Assembly (NCBI GenBank): GCA_021202895.1 | Contig: JAJQCE010000015.1 | Span: 39,781 to 103,780, forward strand | Reading direction: 5' to 3' | Length of the DNA stretch: 64,000 nucleotides | Source of the DNA: Ruminococcus sp. | Lineage (GTDB): Bacteria > Bacillota > Clostridia > Oscillospirales > Ruminococcaceae | In this document: in pieces, positions 38,004 through 46,608 of the stretch | How positions within the stretch are numbered: the first letter of the stretch is position 1 | Layout of the letters: each line of letters begins with the position of its first letter | Program-made: the position numbers and the translations under genes | Notes under the pieces: generated by a model | Databases searched by the model: none | Told to the model about the DNA's origin: nothing | What the model saw: only the letters and a program-made list of their open reading frames with translations

Positions 38004-38661
38004 ACTTGTAGCCCATTCCTCTCAGCGTTACTATAAGATTGCGGTAAGGTCCAAGACTGTTTCTGAGCATCTTGATATGAGTATCGACAGTTCTGTCATC
38101 GCCGTAAAAGTCAAAGCCCCATACTTCCTCAAGAAGCTTCTCTCTTGAAAGGGCAATGTTCATGTTTCTGACGAGATAGAACAGCAGGTCGTACTCTTTT
38201 GGCGTCATCTGAACCTTTTCGCCGTCAATCGTTATCTCTCTGGCCGTGAAGTTAATTACCAGACCCTTGTAGGTGATAACATCTTCAAGCTTTCTTGCGG
38301 ATTTTGCGCGGTTAAGCACCGCATTGATTCTTGCCATAAGCTCCTTAGGTGAAAACGGCTTTACTACATAATCGTCAACACCCATTTCAAATCCAAAAAG
38401 CTTGTCGTACTCTTCTCCTCTTGCTGAAAGCATGATGGTGGGAATGTCCTTGATTTTCTTAATCTCCTTGCAGGCGGAATAGCCGTCAAGACGCGGCATC
38501 ATTATGTCCATAACAATGATGTCAAAGTCGTTTTTGCGCACGCACTCCACCGCTTCCATTCCATCAGCGGCTTCAGTCACCTGAAAGTCGTTAAATTCCG
38601 CATACTCACGGATTATATCACGAATACGCTCCTCATCGTCAACTACTAAAATTTTCGGCAT
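37987..38661 (-). CDS. OmpR/PhoB-family response regulator
   Basis: 224 residues. The receiver domain has D8-D9, phosphoacceptor D52 in VMDIMMPR and the switch lysine in DDYVVKPFS. The winged-helix domain ends in LRGMGYKFE. GGAGGT precedes the ATG. It is the first gene of the pair with the overlapping histidine kinase. It differs clearly in sequence from the other regulator at 21.7 kb. Confidence 0.93.
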   Translation of the reverse strand: MPKILVVDDEERIRDIIREYAEFNDFQVTEAADGMEAVECVRKNDFDIIVMDIMMPRLDGYSACKEIKKIKDIPTIMLSARGEEYDKLFGFEMGVDDYVVKPFSPKELMARINAVLNRAKSARKLEDVITYKGLVINFTAREITIDGEKVQMTPKEYDLLFYLVRNMNIALSREKLLEEVWGFDFYGDDRTVDTHIKMLRNSLGPYRNLIVTLRGMGYKFEKIS

Positions 38662-38840
38662 AACAATTACCTCCGTCTACTTCATTTGTTTTTATTTCAG
38701 TAAAACAGCAAAGTGATTTACTGTTAGTTATAATTGTAACATTAAATTATGTACTTTCTGTGAAAATACAAAAAAATTATAGAAATATCTATGCGTAAAT
38801 TTAACAAAATTCCGCAAAATAACGCTTTTGTTGCTAAAAA
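38662..38840. other. Intergenic, leader of the regulator gene
   Basis: AT-rich. It must hold the minus-strand promoter of the two-component pair, but I cannot place a convincing -35/-10 pair. Confidence 0.3.
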
Positions 38841-38842
38841 AA

Positions 38843-38870
38843 GCCGACAAGTCTTTTGAAAGCTGTCGGC
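38843..38870 (-). terminator. Terminator of the Ser/Asp-rich lipoprotein gene
   Basis: GCCGACA / TGTCGGC with a 14-base loop. On the minus strand it is followed by a run of seven T. Confidence 0.8.
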
Positions 38871-38900
38871 GTTTTTCTTTTTAAAAGGTTAGTTGCTGCT

Positions 38901-39761
38901 TTACTCCACTCCAGTCTGGTCGCTGTAAGAATAGCCTTTAAGCGGCGAGGAAATTTTTGATTCGGTATTGGTTTGAATGCTGCGCTCTACTTTTAGCTCT
39001 TTATTTTCGATTGTCGCCGTGCTTAATACATAGTTTCCCATAACGGTGCTTTCTATGTAAAGTATTTCATCTTCAATTCCAAGCGTCGCTCTCCACGAGC
39101 TGAAGCTTCCAAGCTCCACCGCTTCGCTTTGCTGCTCATTGGAGGTGTAGACGTAAACCGTCCTGTCAGCCTCGCAGGTTCCCATTTCCGCCAGAAGCTC
39201 GCTTATTCCATCGCCGTTAATATCCGCAATGTAGTATCTGCAAAGCTCTTCGTCAAATGCGCTTTCTTCTTCGCTGATAAGCTGCTCACGCTCTTTAATT
39301 ATCTCAAGATACACCGACCTGCTCTCAGTTTGAAGCTTCTGCTCAGCTGATTCAAACTGCGTCGAGCTGTCGGAAATACTACTTTCTTCATCGTTTTGCT
39401 CGTCAGCTTCAGAATCGCTTTCGCTCTCGTCCTCTGTCTGCGTACTGCTGTCAAGCTCTGAGCTTGAAGAATCCTCCTGAGAATCAACGGATGAGCTTTC
39501 AGTGTCGCCGTCAGCGTCGTCTGACGAATCCGGCGAGCCGCTTTCCTGCGAATTCTCCGCAGGTTCATCACTCGAATTTTCCCCCGCTTCTGAATCTAAA
39601 GAATCCGAATCACTCTCTGATAAAGCCGCATCAGATGAAGCTGAAGAAGCGTCCGTGCTTTCCGAAGTATTGAAGTTCGTACATGAAGCTGCGAAAATCG
39701 CCGCTGAACATATCATTGCCGAAAGAACGGCATTTTTTAAACCGTTTTTACTTAATAACAT
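38901..39761 (-). CDS. Lipoprotein with Ser/Asp/Glu-rich stalk
   Basis: 286 residues. The signal peptide ends in FAASC with the lipid cysteine at C27. Residues 28-150 are almost entirely Ser, Asp, Glu and Ala, like the stalks of Sdr-type surface proteins. The distal domain (about 150-286) contains the acidic loop YIADINGDGISELLAEMG, similar to loops in the lipoprotein at 20.4 kb. AAAGGAGG precedes the ATG. It lies downstream of, and on the same strand as, the FemAB-like gene. Function unknown; a wall-spanning sensor or anchor is plausible. Confidence 0.75.
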   Translation of the reverse strand: MLLSKNGLKNAVLSAMICSAAIFAASCTNFNTSESTDASSASSDAALSESDSDSLDSEAGENSSDEPAENSQESGSPDSSDDADGDTESSSVDSQEDSSSSELDSSTQTEDESESDSEADEQNDEESSISDSSTQFESAEQKLQTESRSVYLEIIKEREQLISEEESAFDEELCRYYIADINGDGISELLAEMGTCEADRTVYVYTSNEQQSEAVELGSFSSWRATLGIEDEILYIESTVMGNYVLSTATIENKELKVERSIQTNTESKISSPLKGYSYSDQTGVE

Positions 39762-39785
39762 ATGGCAAAGCCTCCTTTACCTTTG

Positions 39786-40892
39786 TTAAGCATCAGTATC
39801 TGTATTTCTGTTTTTTATAAGCTTCTGCGTCTGCTTTGAATGTCTTTTCTCCACAATGTGCTGTGCAAAATCAATCAGCTTTTTGCGAATCGGCATAAAT
39901 ACATAGTAAAACTCGCCAACATAGGTGACAACCTCTCCGTTAAAGCCTTTCTTGAATTTGTAAACGCCGTGGTTAGGATGGGTTTCGTCCTTGTAAAAGG
40001 GTATGCCCATAAAGTCGTAAATAAAATTATTGTCCTCAAGTGCCCAGTTTATCATCGTCCACTGCATGAGGTAGTTCGGGTAGGTATTTCTGTGGTGGTT
40101 TGAGGATGCTCCGTACACATAGCAGGTTTTTCCAGCATAGCGTGTAGTTACCGCTCCTGAAACAGGTATCGGTTCTTCGCCCTCCTGCTCTAAGTAGCAG
40201 ACAAACAACCTGCAATGCTCCTCGCCTAAAGCGTCAAGCATTTTAGCGAAGTACTCCTTTGAGCGAATCGAAAATCCGTCTCGTATTCCCGTAGCCTCCA
40301 TCATCGGATAAAAGTCGTCAAGAGCCTCCTTGCCGCACGCTTTGCAGACAACTCCCTTGCGCGAAGCCTTGCGTATGCGGTTTCTCCAGTCCGATTTGAA
40401 CGTCATCATAACCTCGTCAGGAGCTTTGCCCTCTATGTTTCTGAGCATATAGTTGTTTCTTGCCTGTATAGTCGAAAGCTCAGGCGCATCGTCAATATGG
40501 GTAAAGCCCATAGAGCGGTACATCTCGGTAAGCTCGGTGTCCTTTTCCTCAAAGCAGGGATCCCACATAAACTGGTATGCCTTGTGCTTTTTCGCCAAAG
40601 CCTTTATTCCCTCGAACAAGTCCTCTACAATCTCCCCGTCAGACCAGTCACAGCAGGGACCGTGCGGAGCGTAGAGAAATGTGCAGCCGAAAATCGGTAT
40701 GCGCTTTATAATGCAAAGGCAGGTGCCTCTGATTTTGCCGTCTGCGTCACGGGAAATAACTGCGTCCCAGCCCCAGTTGTCCTTTACCTTCGGCCAATTA
40801 AGCGACTGCATAAAGTTGCCATAGCGGCAGCTTTTGGCAAATTCCTCATATTCGGCAAGCGTTTTTTTATCCGTCTTGTTTATAATCTCCAT
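39786..40892 (-). CDS. FemAB/FemX-like aminoacyltransferase
   Basis: A 368-residue protein with two GNAT-like halves. Fem proteins add amino acids from aminoacyl-tRNA to the peptidoglycan stem peptide, making the interpeptide bridge. Visible family features are the opening GNFMQSLNWPKVK, FKSDWRNRIRKASRKGV in the middle, YGASSNHHRNTYPNYLMQW, YDFMGIP and the terminal GVYKFKKGFNGEVVTYVGEF stretch. There is no long coiled-coil arm, so it is nearer FemX. The residue added is unknown. Confidence 0.88.
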   Translation of the reverse strand: MEIINKTDKKTLAEYEEFAKSCRYGNFMQSLNWPKVKDNWGWDAVISRDADGKIRGTCLCIIKRIPIFGCTFLYAPHGPCCDWSDGEIVEDLFEGIKALAKKHKAYQFMWDPCFEEKDTELTEMYRSMGFTHIDDAPELSTIQARNNYMLRNIEGKAPDEVMMTFKSDWRNRIRKASRKGVVCKACGKEALDDFYPMMEATGIRDGFSIRSKEYFAKMLDALGEEHCRLFVCYLEQEGEEPIPVSGAVTTRYAGKTCYVYGASSNHHRNTYPNYLMQWTMINWALEDNNFIYDFMGIPFYKDETHPNHGVYKFKKGFNGEVVTYVGEFYYVFMPIRKKLIDFAQHIVEKRHSKQTQKLIKNRNTDTDA

Positions 40893-41096
40893 TTATTTAA
40901 ACCTCTTAGCTTTTACTCAGCCATTTTTTTAAAGCTTATTTTCAAGCGTTAAGTCTGAATTTTGATTGTGAAAATCATCCTTTAGACGCTTATTAATATA
41001 TTATAGCACAAGTAAAGAAAAAAATCAACAGCTTTTTTATGAATACTTTTAGTGAAAAAAGAAAGAATTTTTGTGCAATATGCCATAAAAATGCGA

Positions 41097-41130
41097 AGCC
41101 CGCCTCTGGCTTTCACACCTTTGGCGGACT
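41097..41130 (-). terminator. Terminator of the amt gene
   Basis: Minus-strand stem AGTCCGCC / GGCGGGCT with one G-T pair, an 18-base loop and a T-run after TTCGCA. Confidence 0.7.
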
Positions 41131-41159
41131 TCACGCTATAATTTATAAGTGGGATGGGC

Positions 41160-42905
41160 TTATTCCTCTTCGTCCTGAAGCGCATCAACTCCCTGCGCTC
41201 CTGTACGAACCTTGATAACATTTTCAACGTCATAGATGAACAGCTTGCCGTCACCGATGTTTCCGGTGTAAAGTGCTTTTCTTGCAGCCTTAACTACTGT
41301 GTTTACCGGAACAAGGCTTACTACAACCTCAGCTTTAACCTTAGGATGCAGCCTTGGCACAAGCTTAGCGGCTCTGTAGTAGTTGCTCTGACCCTTTTGG
41401 ATACCGCAGCCCTGTACATTTGTAACCGTCACACCTGTAACCTTGATGCTTTCCATAGCGGCGATAAAGTCGCCAAGACGCTCTTCTCTGAATACCGCAA
41501 CAATCTTTGTGAGCTTGTCGGGATTATCCTTGTCAAACGAGTAGTCCTTAACGGGAACAGCAGTTTCAATATCCTCAACGCCGTCAATTTCGCCATCGTC
41601 ATATTCAACTGTTTCATTTGCAAAAGCAAATCCTGAATAAGCAGACGGAAGTCCATGCTCGCAAATATCCAGACCCTTGATTTCCTCTTCCTTGCTTGCT
41701 CTCAGACCGATAGTCTTTTTGATGATGAAGAAAGCAAGCGACATTGTGACTGCCGTCCATGCGAGTATGCAAGCTATACCAACGAGCTGATACGCAAGAA
41801 GTCCTGCGCCTCCGCCGTAGAACAAGCCTGAAAGGCTGTCGTTTCCAGGAGCAGATTTTGTGGCGAACAGACCTACTGCGATACCGCCCCAGAGTCCGTT
41901 AAAGCCGTGAACTGCAACCGCACCTACAGGGTCGTCAACGTGAAGCTTGTTGTCTACAAACCATACGCCGAATACTACAAGAACTCCTGCTACCGCTCCG
42001 ATTATCGCAGCACCTAAAGCGTCTACAACATCACAGGGTGCGGTGATAGCTACAAGTCCTGCCAGAGAAGCGTTTAAGCACATTGAAACGTCAGGCTTGC
42101 CGTATTTAATCCATGTGAAAATCATGCACACTACTGTTGCGATTGCAGGAGCGATTGTCGTCGTCGTAAGAATACTTGCGAGCTGATCTGCGCTTCCTGC
42201 TGCAGCTCCGTTAAATCCGTACCAGCCAAACCAGAGAATGAAAACTCCGAGTGCGCCTAATGTAATAGAGTGACCAGGGAATGCGTTTACCTGAGTAACC
42301 TTGCCGTCCTTATCCTTCTTGTATTTTCCAAGACGAGGTCCTAGAATTGCCGCACCGATAAGTGCTGAAAGTCCGCCGACCATGTGGATAAGGGTAGAAC
42401 CTGCAAAGTCGTGGTAATATGTTCCGAAGCGTTCAACTGTCAGCCAGCCGCCGCCCCAAGCCCAGTGAGCTTCAATCGGGTAAACAACTGCCGAGATGAT
42501 TGCCGAGTAAACACAGTAGGACAAGAACTTTGTTCTTTCCGCCATAGCTCCTGAAACGATTGTCGCTGTGGTTGCGCAGAATACGAGGTTAAAGAAGAAA
42601 GCGAACCAGTCTGAGCTTGAATAGTCGGTCAGAAGAATCAAAGTAGGAGTTCCGACAAGTCCGCCAAGCGCATCATCGCCGTAGATAAGTCCGAAGCCCA
42701 ACGGAATGAACACAGCCGTGCCTATGCAGAAGTCCATCAGGTTTTTCATTATGATGTTTCCTGCGTTTTTAGCTCTTGTGAAGCCTGTTTCAACCATTGC
42801 AAAGCCGCACTGCATGAAGAATACCAGAGCAGCTCCGACCAGATACCATATGCTGTGAGAACCCATCACGGTATCAAAAACATCAGTTACTGTCATGTCA
42901 GTCAT
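41160..42905 (-). CDS. amt: Ammonium transporter fused to a PII (GlnK) domain
   Basis: 581 residues. Residues 1 to about 415 are an Amt/MEP channel with eleven helices, including FMQCGFAMVETGFTRAKN, HWAWGGGWL, FAGSTLIHMVGG and AVHGFNGLWGG, which contain the conserved pore residues. After a linker of about 45 residues a complete PII domain follows (about 460-575): KIVAVFREERLGDFIAAM, VTVTNVQGCGIQKG, the T-loop with YYRAA, and the NIGDGKLFIYDV nucleotide site. PII normally plugs Amt pores when nitrogen is ample; fusion makes that gate permanent and local. The start follows GGAAGGA. It is downstream of glnN. Confidence 0.95.
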   Translation of the reverse strand: MTDMTVTDVFDTVMGSHSIWYLVGAALVFFMQCGFAMVETGFTRAKNAGNIIMKNLMDFCIGTAVFIPLGFGLIYGDDALGGLVGTPTLILLTDYSSSDWFAFFFNLVFCATTATIVSGAMAERTKFLSYCVYSAIISAVVYPIEAHWAWGGGWLTVERFGTYYHDFAGSTLIHMVGGLSALIGAAILGPRLGKYKKDKDGKVTQVNAFPGHSITLGALGVFILWFGWYGFNGAAAGSADQLASILTTTTIAPAIATVVCMIFTWIKYGKPDVSMCLNASLAGLVAITAPCDVVDALGAAIIGAVAGVLVVFGVWFVDNKLHVDDPVGAVAVHGFNGLWGGIAVGLFATKSAPGNDSLSGLFYGGGAGLLAYQLVGIACILAWTAVTMSLAFFIIKKTIGLRASKEEEIKGLDICEHGLPSAYSGFAFANETVEYDDGEIDGVEDIETAVPVKDYSFDKDNPDKLTKIVAVFREERLGDFIAAMESIKVTGVTVTNVQGCGIQKGQSNYYRAAKLVPRLHPKVKAEVVVSLVPVNTVVKAARKALYTGNIGDGKLFIYDVENVIKVRTGAQGVDALQDEEE

Positions 42906-42920
42906 AAAATCAAATCCTTC

Positions 42921-42977
42921 CTAAAAAAGCAAAGAGTGCGCCCGACAACTTTTAACGTCAAGCGCACTACCTTGTGC
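42921..42977 (-). promoter_or_regulatory. Leader terminator with overlapping hexaloop hairpin ahead of amt
   Basis: On the minus strand, GCAC-AAGGTA-GTGC (42977 to 42964) is a hairpin with a six-base loop having A at position 1 and G at 4. Its 3' arm is part of the 5' arm of a terminator (AGTGCGC / GCGCACT, 42968-42962 with 42941-42935, then a T-rich tail). The two folds exclude each other. This resembles ANTAR-protein antiterminator sites, but the second hexaloop hairpin normally found is not visible. The terminator may also simply end glnN. Confidence 0.5.
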
Positions 42978-43017
42978 CATATTATTTTTCCTTTTATCTT
43001 TTCCCTTTTTGCAAAAA

Positions 43018-45105
43018 TCAGATTGATGCGCTGAACATCAGCTTTTCATATGTAGGATACGGCCAGTACTTTTCGCCGCAGAGAGCCTCCATCTGATCCG
43101 CAGGCGCTCTTAATTCGCCCATCTTGACAAGCACTACATCGTGGTAATATCTTGCCGCTTCCTCAACATCGGTAATATCCGAAGCCGCAGCGTCCGCTTC
43201 CTCAAGCTCGCCTAAAGCCTTGTAGGCGGCAGTCGAAAGAGATGAAAGCTTAGAAATAAGCTCCTTTTCAACCGTAACGTCCGCACCTAAAGACGAGGCT
43301 GTAGCCGCTGTTTCGCCAAGCTCCTTGATATAGGTCATCACTGCCGGCAGAATGTCCTTCTTAGCCATGTCAACCATTGTCAGAGCCTCGATATTTATAG
43401 TCTTGCAGTACTCCTCAAGCAGAATTTCCACACGGGATTCAAGCTCTACCTTTGTGTAAACTCCATGCTTTGAAAGCACCTCAACGTTCTTGTCAGCAAG
43501 GTAAACAGGAACTGCGTCGGGAGTAGCCTTAAGATTGAGCAGTCCTCTTCTTTCAGCCTCCTCTGGCCACTCCTCTGAATAGCCGTTTCCGTTGAAGATG
43601 ATGTCCTTGTTTTCAGAAATTGTTCTCTTGATAAGATCATCAAGCGCACCCTGGAAATCGTCCGACTTTGAAAGCTCGTCATAGAACTCGTCAAGAACCT
43701 CTGCAACTATAGTATTAAGTATTGTCATAGGTCCTGCGCACGAAAGCTTTGAGCCAGGCATTCTGAACTCAAACTTGTTTCCTGTGAAAGCAAACGGCGA
43801 GGTTCTGTTTCTGTCGGTAGAATCCTTCGGGAACGACGGCAGAACGTCAACGCCAATTTCCATCTGAACCTTGCCCTTGTCCTCATACTTGTGTCCGTCA
43901 GCCAAAGCCTCAACTATAGCGTTAAGCTCATCGCCTAAGAAAATTGAGATGATAGCAGGCGGAGCCTCGTTAGCGCCAAGTCTGTGGTCGTTTCCTGCAC
44001 TTGCAACGCTTGCTCTGAGCAGATCCTGATAGTCGTTTACCGCCTTGATAACCGCAACAAGGAATGTCAGGAACTGTGCGTTTTCAGACGGAGTTTTTCC
44101 AGGGTCAAGAAGATTTACGCCTGTGTTTGTCGAAATTGACCAGTTGTTGTGCTTACCTGAACCATTTACTCCAGCGAACGGCTTTTCATGAAGCAGGCAT
44201 TTGAAGTTGTGACGTCTTGCCGTTCTCTTCATAATTTCCATCATAAGCTGGTTGTGGTCGGTAGCTATATTGGTAGTGTCGAAAATCGGAGCCATTTCGT
44301 GCTGTGCAGGCGCAACCTCGTTGTGCTTGGTTTTAGCGCAGATTCCCAGCTTCCAGAGCTGCTCGTCAAGATCCTCCATGTACTCGCTTACTCTCGTTCT
44401 GATCATGCCGAAGTAGTGATCCTCAAGCTCCTGTCCTTTAGGAGCAGGCGCACCGAAGAGCGTTCTTCCTGTAAAGATAAGATCCTTTCTCTGTGCGTAC
44501 ATATCGCGGTCTACAAGGAAATACTCCTGCTCAGGTCCTACATTTGCGGTTACTCTCGTAACGTCTGTAGCACCAAACAGCTTTAAGAGCCTTACGGCAG
44601 AGGTGCTGAGTGCCTCCATAGAACGCAGAAGCGGCGTTTTCTTGTCAAGAGCCTCTCCTGTGTAGGAGCAGAAAGCGGTAGGGATGCAGAGCGTCTTGCC
44701 CTTGATAAAAGCATAGGAGGTCGGATCCCACGCTGTGTAGCCTCTCGCCTCAAATGTAGCTCTGAGTCCGCCAGACGGAAAAGAGGACGCATCAGGCTCG
44801 CCCTTTACAAGCTCCTTGCCTGAAAACTCCATGATAACCTTTCCGTCGCCGATAGGTGAAATAAAGCTGTCGTGCTTTTCAGCTGTAACTCCAGTCATTG
44901 GCTGGAACCAGTGGGTGTAGTGCGTGCAGCCCTTTTCTACAGCCCAGTCCTTCATAGCCGAAGCTACTACGTTTGCGACCTCAATATCAAGCGGCGTACC
45001 CGACTGAATTGTTTTTTTCAGCGATTTGTAAACCGTCTTGGGAAGTCTTTGCTGCATTACACTTTCGTTAAATACGTCCGTGCCGAAAATTTCCAGGATG
45101 TTCAT
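43018..45105 (-). CDS. glnN: Glutamine synthetase type III
   Basis: A 695-residue GSIII enzyme that makes glutamine from glutamate and ammonia. The length and the opening ([13 protein letters not shown]) fit type III, not the 440-residue type I. Active-site segments include [43 protein letters not shown] and [17 protein letters not shown]. Type III enzymes are common in Bacteroides and Ruminococcus. AGGAGG precedes the ATG. It is paired with amt-PII downstream as a nitrogen-assimilation unit. Confidence 0.96.
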   Translation of the reverse strand: MNILEIFGTDVFNESVMQQRLPKTVYKSLKKTIQSGTPLDIEVANVVASAMKDWAVEKGCTHYTHWFQPMTGVTAEKHDSFISPIGDGKVIMEFSGKELVKGEPDASSFPSGGLRATFEARGYTAWDPTSYAFIKGKTLCIPTAFCSYTGEALDKKTPLLRSMEALSTSAVRLLKLFGATDVTRVTANVGPEQEYFLVDRDMYAQRKDLIFTGRTLFGAPAPKGQELEDHYFGMIRTRVSEYMEDLDEQLWKLGICAKTKHNEVAPAQHEMAPIFDTTNIATDHNQLMMEIMKRTARRHNFKCLLHEKPFAGVNGSGKHNNWSISTNTGVNLLDPGKTPSENAQFLTFLVAVIKAVNDYQDLLRASVASAGNDHRLGANEAPPAIISIFLGDELNAIVEALADGHKYEDKGKVQMEIGVDVLPSFPKDSTDRNRTSPFAFTGNKFEFRMPGSKLSCAGPMTILNTIVAEVLDEFYDELSKSDDFQGALDDLIKRTISENKDIIFNGNGYSEEWPEEAERRGLLNLKATPDAVPVYLADKNVEVLSKHGVYTKVELESRVEILLEEYCKTINIEALTMVDMAKKDILPAVMTYIKELGETAATASSLGADVTVEKELISKLSSLSTAAYKALGELEEADAAASDITDVEEAARYYHDVVLVKMGELRAPADQMEALCGEKYWPYPTYEKLMFSASI

Positions 45106-45173
45106 TAGTAATTCCTCCTATAAATTATAGATTTAAGCTAGTTAACGACTCAGGCGAAGTCGCCGAGCCTAAT

Positions 45174-45223
45174 AAAAAAGGCGCTGCGGACGTCAAAACC
45201 TACGTCCGCAGCACCATTGCTGC
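45174..45223 (-). promoter_or_regulatory. Leader attenuator with hexaloop hairpin ahead of glnN
   Basis: The minus-strand leader starts with GCAGC-AATGGT-GCTGC (45223 to 45208), a hairpin whose six-base loop has A1 and G4. Its 3' arm doubles as the start of a strong terminator, GCTGCGGACGT / ACGTCCGCAGC (45212-45202 with 45193-45183), followed by TTTTTT. Transcription would stop about 60 bases before glnN unless the first hairpin is stabilised. The layout matches ANTAR-type antitermination, except that only one hexaloop hairpin is found. Confidence 0.6.
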
Positions 45224-45234
45224 TTACAAGAATA

Positions 45235-45263
45235 AGTATATACCAAAAATCCGCCTTTGTCAA
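45235..45263 (-). promoter_or_regulatory. Promoter of glnN
   Basis: Minus strand: TTGACA (45263-45258), a 17-nt spacer and TATACT (45240-45235). The predicted transcript begins just before the hexaloop hairpin. Confidence 0.8.
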
Positions 45264-45439
45264 GTGTTTTTTGAAAGATTTTTTATTTTCGTATATTTTA
45301 ACGAACAAAAGCCGCTTGTGAAAGAAAATTTTGTGCAGTTTGTTTTAAAATCGTTTCAAAAGCAATGCATATCACTGTAAAATTCTGGTGATTTTGACTG
45401 CGCAGTTTAAAATATTTCTCAATTTTCAGAATTTGAGTA

Positions 45440-45468
45440 TTGATTTTTCACTTATACAGTAGTATAAT
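45440..45468 (+). promoter_or_regulatory. Promoter of the 48-residue membrane protein
   Basis: TTGATT, a 17-nt spacer and TATAAT. Confidence 0.7.
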
Positions 45469-45515
45469 AAGCTTAATTAAACACAAAATCCGACCACTAG
45501 ACAAAGGAGATACAT

Positions 45516-45662
45516 ATGTCTGACAAAAACAAGCTTTCGGATCTCACAAAACAGCTTATCGCCGCAAGCGCATCGTGGGTTGTTACCATCGCCGCTATAG
45601 GGCTGATAAATCATCGCAACCGAAAGGACAAGCTTAAGAAAAAAATCAATAAAAAGGGTTAA
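45516..45662 (+). CDS. Small basic membrane protein, 48 residues
   Basis: A short frame with its own promoter and an excellent AAAGGAGAT ribosome binding site. A polar head of about 14 residues is followed by one hydrophobic segment (about 15-31, including ASWVVTIAAIGL) and a very basic tail (RNRKDKLKKKINKK). This predicts a single-pass protein with a cytoplasmic basic end. I recognise no family. It ends by overlapping four bases of the convergent gene. Confidence 0.65.
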   Translation: MSDKNKLSDLTKQLIAASASWVVTIAAIGLINHRNRKDKLKKKINKKG

Positions 45663-46291
45663 TCGATGTCAACTGCGTTTTCCTTGTCCTCTTTGTGCGT
45701 GTCACGGGGATCTCTGCCCTTGCCGCCGCTGAACTCAAGCTCCTTTTCAAGCTTTTTAAATGTGCTTGTTGCGGTAAATCCGCTCACAAAGCAAACTGCG
45801 CCTGAAACGGCAAGCACTATTCCTACAATGCGCATTATTGCTTCCGTAGTCTTTACGGGAATAACAATCATTACAATTCCCAGAACCACAGTTACTACAG
45901 ATGTCACCAGCGGAACAATCCAGTTAGGCGAACCCATCCTTTTAATCTTAATCGAATCAAAGATTTTCGGCAAGCCTGCGCACGCCAGATAAAATCCCAG
46001 AACAAGCATAACTATCTTTTCGATAAGGCTTGTGTCGATAAGCACATAGATTCCTGCTGCAAGTATTAAAATACTCTCGAGAAGCGAAAGTATTCCCACA
46101 GTACGCTCGTCCTTTTCCTTGCTGAATGAAACGAAAAAGCGAATCAAGCCTATTGCAGCTATTACGATAAGTATTACTCCTATCGCAACTCCGACAACCT
46201 CAGTGAGAATATGCGGCTCTATTATCAGCGCAATCCCCATAACAAGGCACAGAAGCGAGCCAAGCACATAATTAGATAACATTTCTTTCAT
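45659..46291 (-). CDS. HdeD/DUF308-family membrane protein
   Basis: A 210-residue protein with six hydrophobic helices arranged as three pairs, then a charged tail. The GIALIIEPHILTEVVGVAIGVILIV and LGIVMIVIPVKTTEAIMRIVGIVL repeats are characteristic of the HdeD/DUF308 family. In E. coli HdeD is linked to acid resistance; the role here is unknown. The C-terminal tail is rich in Lys, Glu and Asp. It is transcribed from its own promoter near 46.38 kb, with a GGGGG site. Confidence 0.8.
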   Translation of the reverse strand: MKEMLSNYVLGSLLCLVMGIALIIEPHILTEVVGVAIGVILIVIAAIGLIRFFVSFSKEKDERTVGILSLLESILILAAGIYVLIDTSLIEKIVMLVLGFYLACAGLPKIFDSIKIKRMGSPNWIVPLVTSVVTVVLGIVMIVIPVKTTEAIMRIVGIVLAVSGAVCFVSGFTATSTFKKLEKELEFSGGKGRDPRDTHKEDKENAVDID

Positions 46292-46361
46292 TTTAAACGA
46301 ACCCCCAAAATAAATTGAAAGAATTTTTCACCTTTCTTGCAGCGAATATACTACTATAATT

Positions 46362-46390
46362 ATTATACAACTGTTTTTTAAAAAAATCAA
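46362..46390 (-). promoter_or_regulatory. Promoter of the DUF308 gene
   Basis: Minus strand: TTGATT (46390-46385), a 17-nt spacer and TATAAT (46367-46362). Confidence 0.7.
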
Positions 46391-46472
46391 TAGCTTTTTT
46401 ACCAATTTGAAAAATTTTTTGTGCGTCCTTAGGCTTTTAAAATTTTTGCTTTTTATTTTTCTTATATAAACG

Positions 46473-46501
46473 TTGACAAGCTGCGGTGAATGTGCTATAC
46501 T
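46473..46501 (+). promoter_or_regulatory. Promoter of the PTS operon
   Basis: Perfect TTGACA, a 17-nt spacer and TATACT. Confidence 0.8.
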
Positions 46502-46554
46502 TTAATAAAGAGAGCTTTTGCCAAATGCTTTTTGCCTCTTGAAAATGTATTAAA

Positions 46555-46599
46555 TCCGAAAAAGTAATTATAATATTATCAAACTATTTTTTCGGAGGA
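46555..46599 (+). promoter_or_regulatory. Hairpin covering the PTS ribosome binding site
   Basis: TCCGAAAAA (46555-46563) pairs with TTTTTCGGA (46588-46596). The last bases belong to the Shine-Dalgarno sequence CGGAGGA, so the fold would reduce translation. The loop is 24 bases and very AT-rich. No LicT/SacY-type antiterminator site is obvious. Confidence 0.5.
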
Positions 46600-46608
46600 T
46601 ACACTAAA

